A stretch of 64,000 nt of DNA from positions 2,167,643-2,231,642 of the forward strand of contig NZ_JXQC01000003.1 of NCBI RefSeq assembly GCF_001305965.1, in the 5' to 3' direction. Shown here piece by piece: positions 55,545 to 64,000 of this stretch. Every line of letters begins with the position of its first letter. Position 1 is the stretch's first letter. The notes under the pieces are model-generated. The model saw only the letters and a program-made list of their open reading frames with translations, was not told the origin of the DNA and did not search any database. The translations under genes were made by a program, and so were the position numbers. Source of the DNA: Erythrobacter sp. SG61-1L (GTDB lineage: Bacteria; Pseudomonadota; Alphaproteobacteria; Sphingomonadales; Sphingomonadaceae).

Positions 55545-57230
55545 TCAGCCCTGCAGTACCACTGCCCCATCCTTGCGCGCCAGCGCGAAGCGATTGAGCA
55601 CCAGCGTGCGATAATCGGGCCGCAGGATCGTATCGACCGCCACGAAGCTCGCCTCGCCCCCACCGCGCGTCAGTTCGAGGCGAACGTAGCCCTGATGCAT
55701 ATTGTCGGTCCACACCACTTCAGGATTGTGATCCGTGAAGGCCTGATCGAGCTTCACCGACAATTCCGGCCCGAAGCCGCTGGAAATGAAATCGCCGGGC
55801 GAGGTAATGCCTGCCGTGCCCAGTTCCACCCCTGCCGGGCGGCCCGCGCCATCGGCCAGCTGGTTCGCCCAGAAGCTGTGGCTATCGCCGGTAAGGAACA
55901 CGAGATCCCCGGCCCCGGCCTTGCGGCTGAGATCGTAGAGCCTCTCGCGCGCCCATTCGTAACCATCCCAGGTGTCGGGATAGAAGGGCAGGTTCCACTT
56001 GCCTTTCCACGCCAGCGCCTGCGCCTCCAGCGAGGCATCGGCCGCAGGCTGCGCCAGCAGGCCGAGTGACACCACGTCCGGCACATTGGTGCGCGCGATG
56101 GGCATGGGATTGCCGATCAGGCGCCATGGCTGGCCACCCGCCACGGACTGTTCCAGCGCGGCGGAAAGGTCTGCCTCCAGTTCTGGCGCCAGCATGGTGC
56201 GGCCGGGCGCGCCGATTACATCCTCCACCAGATGGCGGGCATCGTCGGAGCTGGCGAGCGTGGTGGCGTAATCGAGATAATCGATCTGCTCCGCACGCGC
56301 GGTGTGGCGGGTTTCCAGCGTGAACAACGTGGCCAGATCGCCGAAGCTGTAGCTGCGCCAGAACTGCATCCGGCTGCGCCCCTTCTGCGCCAGCCATTCC
56401 GGCTCGCGCACCGGCATCCATTCGAAATAGGCCTGGATCGAAGCCGCGCGGCGGGCCTTCCAGTCCCCTTCCGTTTCCGGCTGGTGGTTCTGCGCCCCGC
56501 CGGTCCACGGATTATTGGCACTTTCGTGATCGTCCCAGCAGGCCAGCAGCGTATGCGCGGCCAGCATCGCCAGCGATCCGGCGTCGGTCTTGTACTGGGC
56601 GTGGCGGGTCCGGTAATCGGACAGGCTCACGATCTCATGCGCGGGTTCGTGGCGGCGGCCGATGGCGCGGCCGACATCGTCGCCCCAGCCGTCCTGACCA
56701 TATTCGTAAATGTAGTCGCCCGTGTGCAGCACGAAATCGACATCGGCATCGCGCGCGATCGCATCATAGGCGTTGAAGAAGCCGAAGGGGTAATTGGAGC
56801 AGGAGGCAAGCGCGATGCCCAGCCGGTCAAGCGGCCCCTCGGGCAAAGTGCGCGCACGGCCCACGGGGGAGATCGCATCGCCCAGCTGGAAGCGGTAATA
56901 ATAGGTTCGGCCCGGCTTCAACCCGCCGGCCAGCAGCTTCACCGTATAGTCCCGATCCGCCCCGGTTGTTGCCGTGCCCTGCTGCACAATCTTCTCGAAG
57001 GCGAGGTCTTCGGCCAGCTGCCAGCGCACTTCGGGCGTGCCCTCTGCCGTTACGCGGGTCCACAGCACCACGCTGGTCCCATCCGGATCGCCGCTGGCCA
57101 CGCCGTGGCGGAATACGGGATTGGCGGACAGATCATGCGCGGCCGCGCGCCACGGCAGCGTTGCCAGGAAGGTGGTGCCGGCAAGGCCCGCAAGAGTGGT
57201 GCGACGAGTGACGGGGGCGGCGAAGGCCAT
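55545..57230 (-). CDS. phoD: PhoD-type alkaline phosphatase/phosphodiesterase
   Basis: 561 aa metallophosphatase of the PhoD family. Tat signal TRRTTLAGLAGTTFLATL at residues 8-25 (twin Arg). Then the PhoD N-terminal domain (FRHGVASGDPDGTSVVLWTRV) and catalytic part with LASCSNY, HTGDYIYEYG, ACWDDHESANN, RSYSFGDLATLF and FLTGDSHSFWAN as metal ligands. It is folded before export. 156 bases downstream of the TonB receptor on the same strand, suggesting joint use of organophosphates. Confidence 0.94.
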   Translation of the reverse strand: MAFAAPVTRRTTLAGLAGTTFLATLPWRAAAHDLSANPVFRHGVASGDPDGTSVVLWTRVTAEGTPEVRWQLAEDLAFEKIVQQGTATTGADRDYTVKLLAGGLKPGRTYYYRFQLGDAISPVGRARTLPEGPLDRLGIALASCSNYPFGFFNAYDAIARDADVDFVLHTGDYIYEYGQDGWGDDVGRAIGRRHEPAHEIVSLSDYRTRHAQYKTDAGSLAMLAAHTLLACWDDHESANNPWTGGAQNHQPETEGDWKARRAASIQAYFEWMPVREPEWLAQKGRSRMQFWRSYSFGDLATLFTLETRHTARAEQIDYLDYATTLASSDDARHLVEDVIGAPGRTMLAPELEADLSAALEQSVAGGQPWRLIGNPMPIARTNVPDVVSLGLLAQPAADASLEAQALAWKGKWNLPFYPDTWDGYEWARERLYDLSRKAGAGDLVFLTGDSHSFWANQLADGAGRPAGVELGTAGITSPGDFISSGFGPELSVKLDQAFTDHNPEVVWTDNMHQGYVRLELTRGGGEASFVAVDTILRPDYRTLVLNRFALARKDGAVVLQG

Positions 57231-57386
57231 GGTGCGAACTCCGAATTCTGGGTTTGTCTGGTAAGTCGCCGGGCCGGTCATGGGCGGTGAAACGGAAAGG
57301 GCGCCCCCGCAAGGGAAGCGCCCCGATTCCATGCCGAAACCGGCCGGGCAGGCACGGCGGAGAATGCCCCGCCGCGCCCGGCCGGA

Positions 57387-59714
57387 TCAGAAGCCGGCCT
57401 TGACGGTCACGAAGACCTGACGGGGAGCGCCGACCAGCAGGGTCTGGCGGTCGCCCGAATTGCCGTAGCCGCCCGAACCGACAGTCGCGATATACTGCTT
57501 ATCGAACAGATTGGTGGCGTTCAGCTGCAGCTCGATCTTGTCGGTGAAGCGATAACCCAGGCTGGCATCGGCCAGCAGGCGGGCATCGACCGACTGGTCG
57601 TTCAGATAAGTGAAGTAGCGTTCCGACATCCAGTTGAGGCCGACGCGGCCGAAGATCGTACCGTCGTCATAGGCCAGTTCGCCGCGCAGCATGTGCTCGG
57701 GGCTGTCGGTCAGCGTCTTGCCCTTGATCGCCGCCAGCACGTTGCCGTCGCCATCGACAACATCATCACGATAAGTCGCATCGGTGTAGCTGTAGGAAGC
57801 GAAGAGCGAGACATTGCTGCCCAGCTTGAGGTCACCAGCCGCTTCGAAGCCGATCGAACGGACCGAACCGACATTCTGCAGCGCGCTGGGGTTGCCCTGG
57901 ATCGAAGAACCTACGGCAACCGACAGCAGGCGGTTCTGGAAGTTCACCAGATAGACGCCGACCACGCCGTTGAAGCTGGAGGTGTTGTAGCGCAGACCCG
58001 CTTCATAGGTGTCCGAGCTTTCCGGCTTCAGCGTGTTCTTGATGGCATCGAAACCGGCCTGATTGGTCGAGAACGGGCCAGTGGTGGTGGCCGACGCATA
58101 GGCGCGGGTCGACTGGGTGAAGCCGGCGAAGACTTCGGCATTGTCGGTCAGTTCATAGACCAGGCCGACATGCGGCTGGAACCAGTCTTCTGCCGTGATC
58201 TTGCCTTCCGGATAGCTCGCCTGGACCACTGCGTCAGCCTTGTTGGTGACCTTGAAGCCCTTCCAGCCCAGATTCACCTTCAGCGATCCGAGGTCGATCT
58301 TGTCGGCCACGAAATACTGCAGCGTGTCGGTAGTGAAATCGAATTCCCACTGGGTGTAGAATGGATTTTCCGGATAATCGCGGAACGAGAAGCCCGGATC
58401 GGTGCGGCTTGCCAGCGCATAGAAACGGCGGGCCTGATTGAACTTGTTCTGTTCGTACCAGCCGCCGACGCTGACCTGATTGCTGCCCAGATCGATGTCG
58501 AGCGCGCCGAAGATGCCGCCACGGTCGATTTCATATTCAGTCGTGCGGACCGAGATCGGCGTGCCGTTCGGGCTGGGCACGTAAGGCGTGGCCCACAGGC
58601 CCATGCCGCGGTTGTTGTGGTAATAACCCTTGACCGAAAGGTTCACCTTATCGCCCAGCGGCGCCTTCACGCCCAGCGAGGCCACGAAGTCCTTACGCAG
58701 GCCGGCAGCGTCGTAATAGGCATCGTCGACGCTGGCGTAATTGCCGGGATAGACATTGCCGGCAGCCGGATTGCTCGGCGGCAGGCCGGTGATGTCCGAA
58801 AGCCCGTCAGCCCCCAGCTGCTGGGTGGTGTTGTTGTAGAAGTCGATATTGTTGGCGACGTCGGCCAGCTGGATCGCCAGCGCATAATCGCCGAACAGGT
58901 TGTCCGAACTGTAACCGAGCCGCTCAAGCATATCGAGCGACATGTCCTGATAATCCTGCTCGCGGCGGTCCGAATAGCTCAGCCAGCCATCGACTTCGGC
59001 CTGACCCACCGGGATCACGACCTTGGCGTTGACCATGTGCTGGTCCTGCGTGCCCTTGCCCTTGTACTTGTCGGTCGAGCCATAGGCATAGCTGACATAG
59101 CCGCGCGGGCCTTCGGGGCTGCCGGCATTCACGCGCACGAAGCCGCGCATCGTGTCATTGCTGCCGTAAGTGGCGGCGGCATCGACGGCGAAGTGGTCTT
59201 CCGGATCGCGCGAAAAGGTCTGCACGGTGCCGCCCAGATTGTTGGTCGACTGGGTGCCCAGCGTGCCGGCGCCCTGCGAGACTTCCACGCGGCCCACGTT
59301 TTCGGGGCTGATCACGCGGCTGATATGCACGCCGTTGTGGTTGCCGTAGCTCATGTCACCCAGCGGAATGCCGTCGAAGGTGAAGCCCAGCTGGTTCTGG
59401 TTGAAGCTGCGGATGGTGACGCGGGTCGACCATTCGTAATTGCCGAAGGGATCGGCAGACTGGAAGTTGACGCTGGGCAGCTTCTCGATCGCCTTGAGCG
59501 GGCTGGTGCCCGGCACGAGGGTGACGATGTCGTCCGACGAGATTTCCTGCACCTGGCGGGTTTCGCCCTTACCGTAGACGACGATTTCGTTCTCGACCGT
59601 CTCGGTGGTTTCGGCGGCTGCGGCAGCTTCTTCGGCGTGGGCGGCATTGGCCAGCGCAAGGCAAGTCAGGCTGGCGCCGATGAGCACGCCCGCACGGAGC
59701 TGATTGAATCGCAT
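57387..59714 (-). CDS. TonB-dependent outer-membrane receptor
   Basis: 775 aa. Signal peptide, a TonB-box-like stretch ENEIVVYGKGE after residue 40, plug domain (SPLKAIEKLPSVNFQSADPFG, VTIRSFNQNQLGFTFDGIPLGDM, VEVSQGAGTLGTQSTNNLGG) and a 22-strand barrel ending in TVKAGF. C-terminal Phe is typical. No copper-specific Met/His pattern. It is located between phoD and the SCO1/PCuAC genes; the phoD side suggests organophosphate or phytate-like substrates. Substrate is not certain. Confidence 0.94.
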   Translation of the reverse strand: MRFNQLRAGVLIGASLTCLALANAAHAEEAAAAAETTETVENEIVVYGKGETRQVQEISSDDIVTLVPGTSPLKAIEKLPSVNFQSADPFGNYEWSTRVTIRSFNQNQLGFTFDGIPLGDMSYGNHNGVHISRVISPENVGRVEVSQGAGTLGTQSTNNLGGTVQTFSRDPEDHFAVDAAATYGSNDTMRGFVRVNAGSPEGPRGYVSYAYGSTDKYKGKGTQDQHMVNAKVVIPVGQAEVDGWLSYSDRREQDYQDMSLDMLERLGYSSDNLFGDYALAIQLADVANNIDFYNNTTQQLGADGLSDITGLPPSNPAAGNVYPGNYASVDDAYYDAAGLRKDFVASLGVKAPLGDKVNLSVKGYYHNNRGMGLWATPYVPSPNGTPISVRTTEYEIDRGGIFGALDIDLGSNQVSVGGWYEQNKFNQARRFYALASRTDPGFSFRDYPENPFYTQWEFDFTTDTLQYFVADKIDLGSLKVNLGWKGFKVTNKADAVVQASYPEGKITAEDWFQPHVGLVYELTDNAEVFAGFTQSTRAYASATTTGPFSTNQAGFDAIKNTLKPESSDTYEAGLRYNTSSFNGVVGVYLVNFQNRLLSVAVGSSIQGNPSALQNVGSVRSIGFEAAGDLKLGSNVSLFASYSYTDATYRDDVVDGDGNVLAAIKGKTLTDSPEHMLRGELAYDDGTIFGRVGLNWMSERYFTYLNDQSVDARLLADASLGYRFTDKIELQLNATNLFDKQYIATVGSGGYGNSGDRQTLLVGAPRQVFVTVKAGF

Positions 59715-59833
59715 TTTTGGTCCCTCATGCTTATGTTGCAGCGCGCCATTGGCGAGGGATTTTGAAACGCAGAGGTCAGTTCAGCGTCGGAATTGTGACT
59801 ATTTTGACGAATTGGTTTCAAACGTGAACTTAT

Positions 59834-59874
59834 GCTGCGGTGCGACGATTTTCCTTCCGCACCGCAGCTTTTTT
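59834..59874 (+). terminator. Rho-independent terminator on the plus strand
   Basis: GCTGCGGTGCG (59834-59844) pairs perfectly with CGCACCGCAGC (59858-59868), followed by six T (59869-59874). It is complete and oriented plus, but all nearby genes are on the minus strand, so it would end an unannotated plus-strand transcript; in minus orientation the T-run is missing but the hairpin could still slow RNA polymerase past the SCO1 gene. Confidence 0.8.
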
Positions 59875-59895
59875 GCATCACTTCCAAACCTGCCT

Positions 59896-60528
59896 TCAGC
59901 TCACCAATCGCTGCAACTTGGCGAGCGAGGCGGCTTCGGTTTCGTGGTGGTCGATGATCGACTGGAGCTTGCCGTCCCGGTCCATCAGGAAGACCGAAGC
60001 CGTATGGTCGATCGTGTAATCGCCGCCCGGCTGGGGCACCTTGTCGTAGAAGACATGCCAGGCCTTCACGATTGCCGCGATCTGCTCGTCAGAGCCGGTC
60101 AGGCCGACAATCGACGTGCCGAACAGATCGACATAGGCGCCGATGTCCGCAGGCTTGTCGCGCTCGGGGTCCACCGAGACGAATACAATGCGGAACTTGT
60201 CTCCATCCGCGCCCAGTTGCTGGCGCAGGCGGGCCATGCGGGCGAGCGTGGTGGGGCAGACATCCGGGCAACGGGTGAAGCCGAAGAAGATCGCATAGGG
60301 CTTGCCCGCGAAATCCTTCTGCGTGACGGTGGAGCCATCCGGGGCGACCAGCGTGAACGGGCCGCCGACGCTGTCGCCATAGGCAGCCGGTTCCGGTGCC
60401 TTGTGGCCGGAACCGAACCACGCGGCCAGTGCAAGGCACCCAGCCAGCGCCACCGCCAGCCAAAGCACCATGCGCAAGGTCCGCGCGCCTTCGGCCGGAT
60501 TGCCTTCGAGCGGTTCGTCAGCCTTCAT
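59896..60528 (-). CDS. SCO1/SenC copper chaperone for cytochrome oxidase
   Basis: 210 aa. A membrane anchor at about 19-37 (MVLWLAVALAGCLALAAWF), then a thioredoxin fold with the copper-binding CPDVCP and the distal His in DHTASVFLMD. ATG 60528 overlaps the PCuAC stop by 11 bases. SCO proteins deliver copper to the CuA site of cytochrome c oxidase, and PCuAC often hands copper to them. Confidence 0.95.
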   Translation of the reverse strand: MKADEPLEGNPAEGARTLRMVLWLAVALAGCLALAAWFGSGHKAPEPAAYGDSVGGPFTLVAPDGSTVTQKDFAGKPYAIFFGFTRCPDVCPTTLARMARLRQQLGADGDKFRIVFVSVDPERDKPADIGAYVDLFGTSIVGLTGSDEQIAAIVKAWHVFYDKVPQPGGDYTIDHTASVFLMDRDGKLQSIIDHHETEAASLAKLQRLVS

Positions 60529-61078
60529 GGCCGGCCATCCCGGAATGATCCATCTCGCCCATCGGCTGGTCCGTTCCGGCAGGACCGGTGGCAGTGACCG
60601 GCTGGACCTCCAGCGAGACCTCGACATCGCCCGCCTTTTCGAAATGGAGCACCAGCGGCACGGTGCCGCCCGCAGTCAGCGGCTGCTTCAGGCCGATCAG
60701 CATCAGGTGGAAGCTGCCGGGTTTCAGCTCCACCGTGCCGCCCGCCGGGATCTCCAGCCCATCTTCAAGCTGGCGCATGCGCATCACCCCATTGTCCATG
60801 GACACGGTGTGGACCTGCACTTCCCCGGCGGCGGGGCTGGTGGCCGAAACCAGCCGGTCGGCCTCGCTGCCCGGATTGGCGATGGTCATGAACCCGCCCC
60901 CGGTCGACTGGCCCGGCGCAGTCTCGCGCGTCCACGCGCCGGAAATCGCGATTGCGGCCGCCTCGGTGGAGGAAGCCGCTGCCTGAGTGGCTTCGCTTTG
61001 GGGTTCGGAATTACAGCCCTGCAGCAGGGCGGCGGCAAGGGCGAAGGCGCCCGCGGCGCCTTTCATGCGGAAGGTCAT
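60518..61078 (-). CDS. PCuAC copper chaperone (DUF461)
   Basis: 186 aa. Signal peptide with GC at the end (LLQGCNSE, maybe a lipoprotein). The PCuAC domain binds Cu(I) through Met and His: EVQVHTVSMDNGVMRMR and SFHLMLIGLK. The last 14 residues are a further Met/His/Asp-rich tail (MGEMDHSGMAGHEG). GGAG lies eight bases before ATG 61078. Works with SCO1 in the periplasm to deliver copper for oxidase assembly. Confidence 0.94.
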   Translation of the reverse strand: MTFRMKGAAGAFALAAALLQGCNSEPQSEATQAAASSTEAAAIAISGAWTRETAPGQSTGGGFMTIANPGSEADRLVSATSPAAGEVQVHTVSMDNGVMRMRQLEDGLEIPAGGTVELKPGSFHLMLIGLKQPLTAGGTVPLVLHFEKAGDVEVSLEVQPVTATGPAGTDQPMGEMDHSGMAGHEG

Positions 61079-61210
61079 GGCATATGCTCCAGATGGAATG
61101 TGGGGCGCTTGCCGCCCGTCGGGGCAGGCAAACAGCTTGTTCGGTGGATTGTTCCGGCGGGCCACGAAGGGGCGCGCGCCGGTTACGGCTGACGTTTCAG
61201 TGCGAAAATG

Positions 61211-61639
61211 TCAGGCGGTAGCCGGTGGGCCGCGCAGGGGCGGCTGGAGATAATCGGCGCGCCGGAAGGGCAGGCGCGCAGCCGGGCGCAGGCCCAGCAG
61301 CAGGATGAAAGCCAGCGCAAGCGCCAGCAACGGTGCATCTGCCCCGCCCATTGCCGCCATGGACAGCGAGGAGAAGGAACACTGGCCCCCTTCCTTGCCC
61401 TTGCCGTGATCGCTCTTGCCATCGAAGGGAGAGGGTCTGACCGGGACTTCGATAGTGGCGAGCGAAAGCGCGCCATCGACGCCATTACAGATGGTAACCG
61501 CGATGCTCTTCGATCCGCCCGCCACCATATAGCCGGCAGGGATCAGCGCCTTCATGCACAGGGCCAGCAGCAGCACCACAATGGCGGTGCGTCTGTTGCC
61601 CAGGATCAGGGTGCGCAGGGCGTGCATCGCCGCTGCCAA
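61211..61639 (-). CDS. DUF2946 family protein
   Basis: 142 aa. N-terminal membrane helix (AIVVLLLALCMKALIPAGYM), a Cys-containing region (VTICNGVDG, GGQCSFSSLS) and another helix (APLLALALAFILLLGL). The family often lies next to copper or cytochrome oxidase genes, as here. It is first in line with PCuAC and SCO1 (130-base gap). ATG 61639 or 61627 is the start. Confidence 0.87.
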   Translation of the reverse strand: MAAAMHALRTLILGNRRTAIVVLLLALCMKALIPAGYMVAGGSKSIAVTICNGVDGALSLATIEVPVRPSPFDGKSDHGKGKEGGQCSFSSLSMAAMGGADAPLLALALAFILLLGLRPAARLPFRRADYLQPPLRGPPATA

Positions 61640-61685
61640 TAAGCTCGCCGGAGAGCCTTGTCAGCCCCTTCCCGGCGAGATCGGC

Positions 61686-61928
61686 TCAATTGGCCGCCGA
61701 GTTACGCTCTGCCGTTTCGCTGCCGGTCTTGGCGGCATCCGCCTGTTCGGCCGTGATCTGCGCAACAGGCGCGCTGGCGGGCTTGTCGTCATCCTCGGCC
61801 ATGCCCTTGCGGAAGCTGCGCAGGCCCTTGCCGAAATCGCCCATCGTTTCCGAAATCCTGCCCCGGCCGAACAGAATCAGCACCACCACGGCCACGATCA
61901 GCCAGTGCATCATGGAAAAGGAACCCAT
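61686..61928 (-). CDS. tatA: TatA, Sec-independent translocase subunit
   Basis: 80 aa. Short N-terminal membrane helix ([18 protein letters not shown]), then the amphipathic helix with [14 protein letters not shown], then a charged tail, the TatA/E layout. tatB and tatC are not adjacent, although they usually are. It could serve PhoD (a Tat substrate) export. Confidence 0.93.
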   Translation of the reverse strand: MGSFSMMHWLIVAVVVLILFGRGRISETMGDFGKGLRSFRKGMAEDDDKPASAPVAQITAEQADAAKTGSETAERNSAAN

Positions 61929-62051
61929 TTCGAATCGCTCCACCGTAAGGTCGGTATTTCTGGCGCGCCTATAACCGAACCATGCAAGGAAAGTGACAGA
62001 ATTCGAGTTCGCCATTCCCCGCCCGCCCGCATCGCGCTAGTGCTCGGGGCC

Positions 62052-62465
62052 ATGGATCTAGGCCCGCTCAATCACGTCGGCGTCGCTACGCCATCCATTG
62101 CCCGCTCCGTCGCCTTCTGGCGCGGCACGATGGGCGCCACTCGCATTCACGATCCCTTCCCCATGGTCGAACAGGGTGTGACCGTGTGCTTCGTGGATAC
62201 GCCCAACACTCAGATCGAACTGCTGGAGCCGCTGGGCGAGAATTCCCCCATCGCGAAATTCCTTGAGCGCAACCCGGAAGGCGGCCAGCACCACCTTGCC
62301 TTCGAAGTGCCCGACATCGCCGCCGCCCGCGCGGAATTCGAGGCACAGGGCAAGCGCATCCTCGGCCCCACCCGCATCGGCGCGCATGGCACCCCGGTGT
62401 TCTTCCTCCATCCCAGGGACATGGGCGGCGTGCTGACCGAAATCATGGAATGGCCCAAGCGGTGA
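62052..62465 (+). CDS. mce: Methylmalonyl-CoA epimerase
   Basis: 137 aa VOC-fold enzyme interconverting R- and S-methylmalonyl-CoA in the propionate/branched-chain route. LGPLNHVGVATPSIARSV, QIELLEPLGENSPIAKFLERNPEGGQHHLAFEV and FFLHPRDMGGVLTEI carry the metal-binding residues (His, His, Glu). The start at 62052 is where the family's N-terminus begins; the frame is open upstream. The mutase follows after a short repeat. Confidence 0.95.
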   Translation: MDLGPLNHVGVATPSIARSVAFWRGTMGATRIHDPFPMVEQGVTVCFVDTPNTQIELLEPLGENSPIAKFLERNPEGGQHHLAFEVPDIAAARAEFEAQGKRILGPTRIGAHGTPVFFLHPRDMGGVLTEIMEWPKR

Positions 62466-62477
62466 TCGGCATTTTTC

Positions 62478-62563
62478 CCATTCCGTCCACCCTGAGCCTG
62501 TCCACGGGCTGCTTTGCCCTTCGAAGAGAAGGGCTGTGCTTCGACAAGCTCGGCACGAACGGG
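62478..62563. repeat. Palindromic intergenic repeat between mce and the mutase
   Basis: The left side CCATTCCGTCCACCCTGAGC faces GCTTCGACAAGCTCGGCACG on the right, with an inner GCCCTTCGAAGAGAAGGGC stem. It ends 13 bases before the mutase ATG. Related to the element at 4402-4529 through the shared TTCGACAAGCTC end. Confidence 0.75.
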
Positions 62564-62576
62564 TCTGGAATATCGA

Positions 62577-64000
62577 ATGAGCAATAAGTCCGACTGGCAG
62601 GCCCGCGCCGAAAAGGAAGCGAAGGGGGCAGACCTCACCTGGCACACGCCGGAAGGGATCGCCGTCCAGCCGCTCTACACCGCCGATGACGCGCCTGCGG
62701 ACCCCGGAGTGCCCGGCTTCGCCCCCTTCACCCGCGGCCCCTATGCCAGCATGTATACGGTGCGGCCCTGGACGATCCGGCAATATGCGGGCTTCTCCAC
62801 GGCGGAGGAATCGAACGCCTTTTATCGCCGCAACCTCGCCGCCGGGCAGAAAGGCCTGTCGGTCGCCTTCGATCTCGCCACCCATCGCGGCTACGATTCC
62901 GATCACCCCCGCGTTGTGGGCGATGTCGGCAAGGCAGGCGTGGCCATCGACACGGTCGAGGACATGAAGCTGCTGTTCGATGGCATCCCGCTGGCCGAAA
63001 TGTCCGTTTCCATGACGATGAATGGCGCCGTGATCCCGATCATGGCCTTCTTCATCGTCGCGGGCGAGGAACAGGGCGTGCCGCGCGCCCAGCTTTCCGG
63101 GACCATCCAGAACGACATCCTCAAGGAGTTCATGGTCCGCAACACCTATATCTATCCGCCCGAACCATCGATGCGGATCGTGAGCGACATCATCGCCTTC
63201 TGCTCGGCCGAGATGCCGAAATTCAATTCAATCTCGATCAGCGGCTATCACATGCATGAGGCCGGGGCGACGGCAGTGCAGGAACTGGGCTTCACCATTG
63301 CCGACGGCAAGGAATATGCGAAGCGCGCCATGGAAGCCGGGCTGGACATAGACGCCTTCGCCCCGCGCCTGTCCTTCTTCTTCGGCATCGGCATGAATTT
63401 GTTCATGGAAGTGGCGAAACTGCGCGCCGCCCGCGTGCTGTGGTGCCGCGTGATGGAAGAACTGGGCGCAAAGAGCGAAAAGTCCAAGGCGCTGCGCACC
63501 CATTGCCAGACCAGCGGCGTCAGCTTGCAGGAGCAAGACCCCTATAACAACGTCATCCGCACCACGGTGGAGGCACTGGCCGCCACTCTGGGCGGGACGC
63601 AAAGCCTGCACACCAATGCGCTGGACGAGGCATTGGCCCTGCCGACCGACTTTTCCGCCCGTATCGCCCGCAACACCCAGCTTATCCTGCAGGAAGAAAG
63701 TGGCATCACCCGCGTGGCCGATCCTTTGGGCGGGAGCTACTATGTCGAGGCGCTGACTGCCGCTCTGGTGGAGGACGCGGGCAAGCTGATCGCCGAAGTG
63801 GACGCCATGGGCGGCATGACCCGGGCCGTCGCCAGCGGCATGCCCAAGCGCAGCATCGAACAGGCCGCCGCCGCGCGTCAGGCCCGCGTGGACCGGGGCG
63901 AGGATGTGATCGTAGGCGTCAACAAATATCGCCTCGCCGAGGAACAGCGGATCGAAACGCTGGAAGTGGACAATCACGCCGTGCGCGAAAGCCAGATTGC
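62577..64000 (+). CDS. scpA: Methylmalonyl-CoA mutase, large subunit (3' end outside window)
   Basis: Partial, 474 codons. B12 enzyme converting methylmalonyl-CoA to succinyl-CoA. [66 protein letters not shown] and [18 protein letters not shown] are the mutase N-terminal barrel signatures. The B12-binding domain lies beyond the window. No stop codon is seen up to 64000. Confidence 0.95.
   Translation, partial: MSNKSDWQARAEKEAKGADLTWHTPEGIAVQPLYTADDAPADPGVPGFAPFTRGPYASMYTVRPWTIRQYAGFSTAEESNAFYRRNLAAGQKGLSVAFDLATHRGYDSDHPRVVGDVGKAGVAIDTVEDMKLLFDGIPLAEMSVSMTMNGAVIPIMAFFIVAGEEQGVPRAQLSGTIQNDILKEFMVRNTYIYPPEPSMRIVSDIIAFCSAEMPKFNSISISGYHMHEAGATAVQELGFTIADGKEYAKRAMEAGLDIDAFAPRLSFFFGIGMNLFMEVAKLRAARVLWCRVMEELGAKSEKSKALRTHCQTSGVSLQEQDPYNNVIRTTVEALAATLGGTQSLHTNALDEALALPTDFSARIARNTQLILQEESGITRVADPLGGSYYVEALTAALVEDAGKLIAEVDAMGGMTRAVASGMPKRSIEQAAAARQARVDRGEDVIVGVNKYRLAEEQRIETLEVDNHAVRESQI

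Noticed and set aside
59780-59815. Possible Pho box before the TonB receptor (GTCA repeated, minus strand)
   Set aside because: The two GTCA units are 9 bases apart, not 11 as in the Pho box; the match is not good enough.

Overview
The window is GC-rich chromosomal DNA with the gene content of an alphaproteobacterium of the order Sphingomonadales (Novosphingobium/Sphingobium/Erythrobacter-like). The pointers are an alpha-type SspB ClpXP adaptor, yellow-carotenoid genes crtY/crtI/crtB, two DesB-like extradiol (gallate-type) dioxygenases, TonB-dependent uptake, and abundant short palindromic intergenic repeats of the kind common in sphingomonads. The order is inferred from gene content only; there is no rRNA in the window.

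Layout. 1-1841: histidine genes hisA (cut by the window edge), hisH and hisB on the minus strand with overlapping ends. 1937-3521: sspB-like adaptor, a small membrane protein and gmk. 3522-4560: gene-poor stretch with four palindromic repeats and a clear promoter plus structured leader. 4571-7012: secreted subtilisin-like protease with a Thr-Pro linker. 7147-12985: dapD behind a structured leader, small membrane proteins, an ion channel, an M19 dipeptidase, a DUF985 cupin, an XRE/membrane-protein pair and the first extradiol dioxygenase. 13157-16614: TPR-sulfotransferase and the second dioxygenase. 16760-22266: housekeeping and conserved hypothetical genes. 22365-23760: AT-rich island with a nucleoside-phosphorylase-like gene and an overlapping unknown gene. 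23953-28282: four adjacent small secreted proteins of one two-cysteine family, downstream of thiC and its TPP riboswitch. 28439-33911: fatty-acid-hydroxylase-like and acyltransferase genes, then small envelope proteins. 33968-38716: carotenoid operon crtY-crtI-(surface-adhesin-E-like)-LOG-crtB. 38785-44542: MHS and Bcr/CflA transporters, glpD and dinB. 44687-47326: NUDIX, pgl and small proteins. 47499-51524: kup with a KdpD/KdpE-like two-component pair. 51527-55270: TetR regulator and a large DUF2339 protein. 55326-55399: tRNA-Gly(CCC). 55545-61639: PhoD phosphatase, TonB receptor, SCO1, PCuAC and DUF2946. 61686-64000: tatA, methylmalonyl-CoA epimerase and the start of methylmalonyl-CoA mutase.

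How genes work together. The his genes, the dapD leader and thiC serve biosynthesis. The dioxygenases point to catabolism of lignin-type aromatic acids. The crt operon makes a cyclised C40 carotenoid, and its first four genes are joined by 4-base ATGA overlaps. Kup and the adjacent kinase/regulator look like a self-contained potassium uptake unit. SCO1, PCuAC and DUF2946 look like a copper-delivery set for cytochrome oxidase, next to a TonB receptor/PhoD pair for organophosphate use.

The most unusual items are three. First, a family of five small secreted helical proteins in which two cysteines are always exactly 58 positions apart (C-x57-C). Second, an AT-rich two-gene module with a catalytically intact MTAN/PNP-fold protein. 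Third, a promoter followed by a leader whose hairpin would hide a ribosome binding site.
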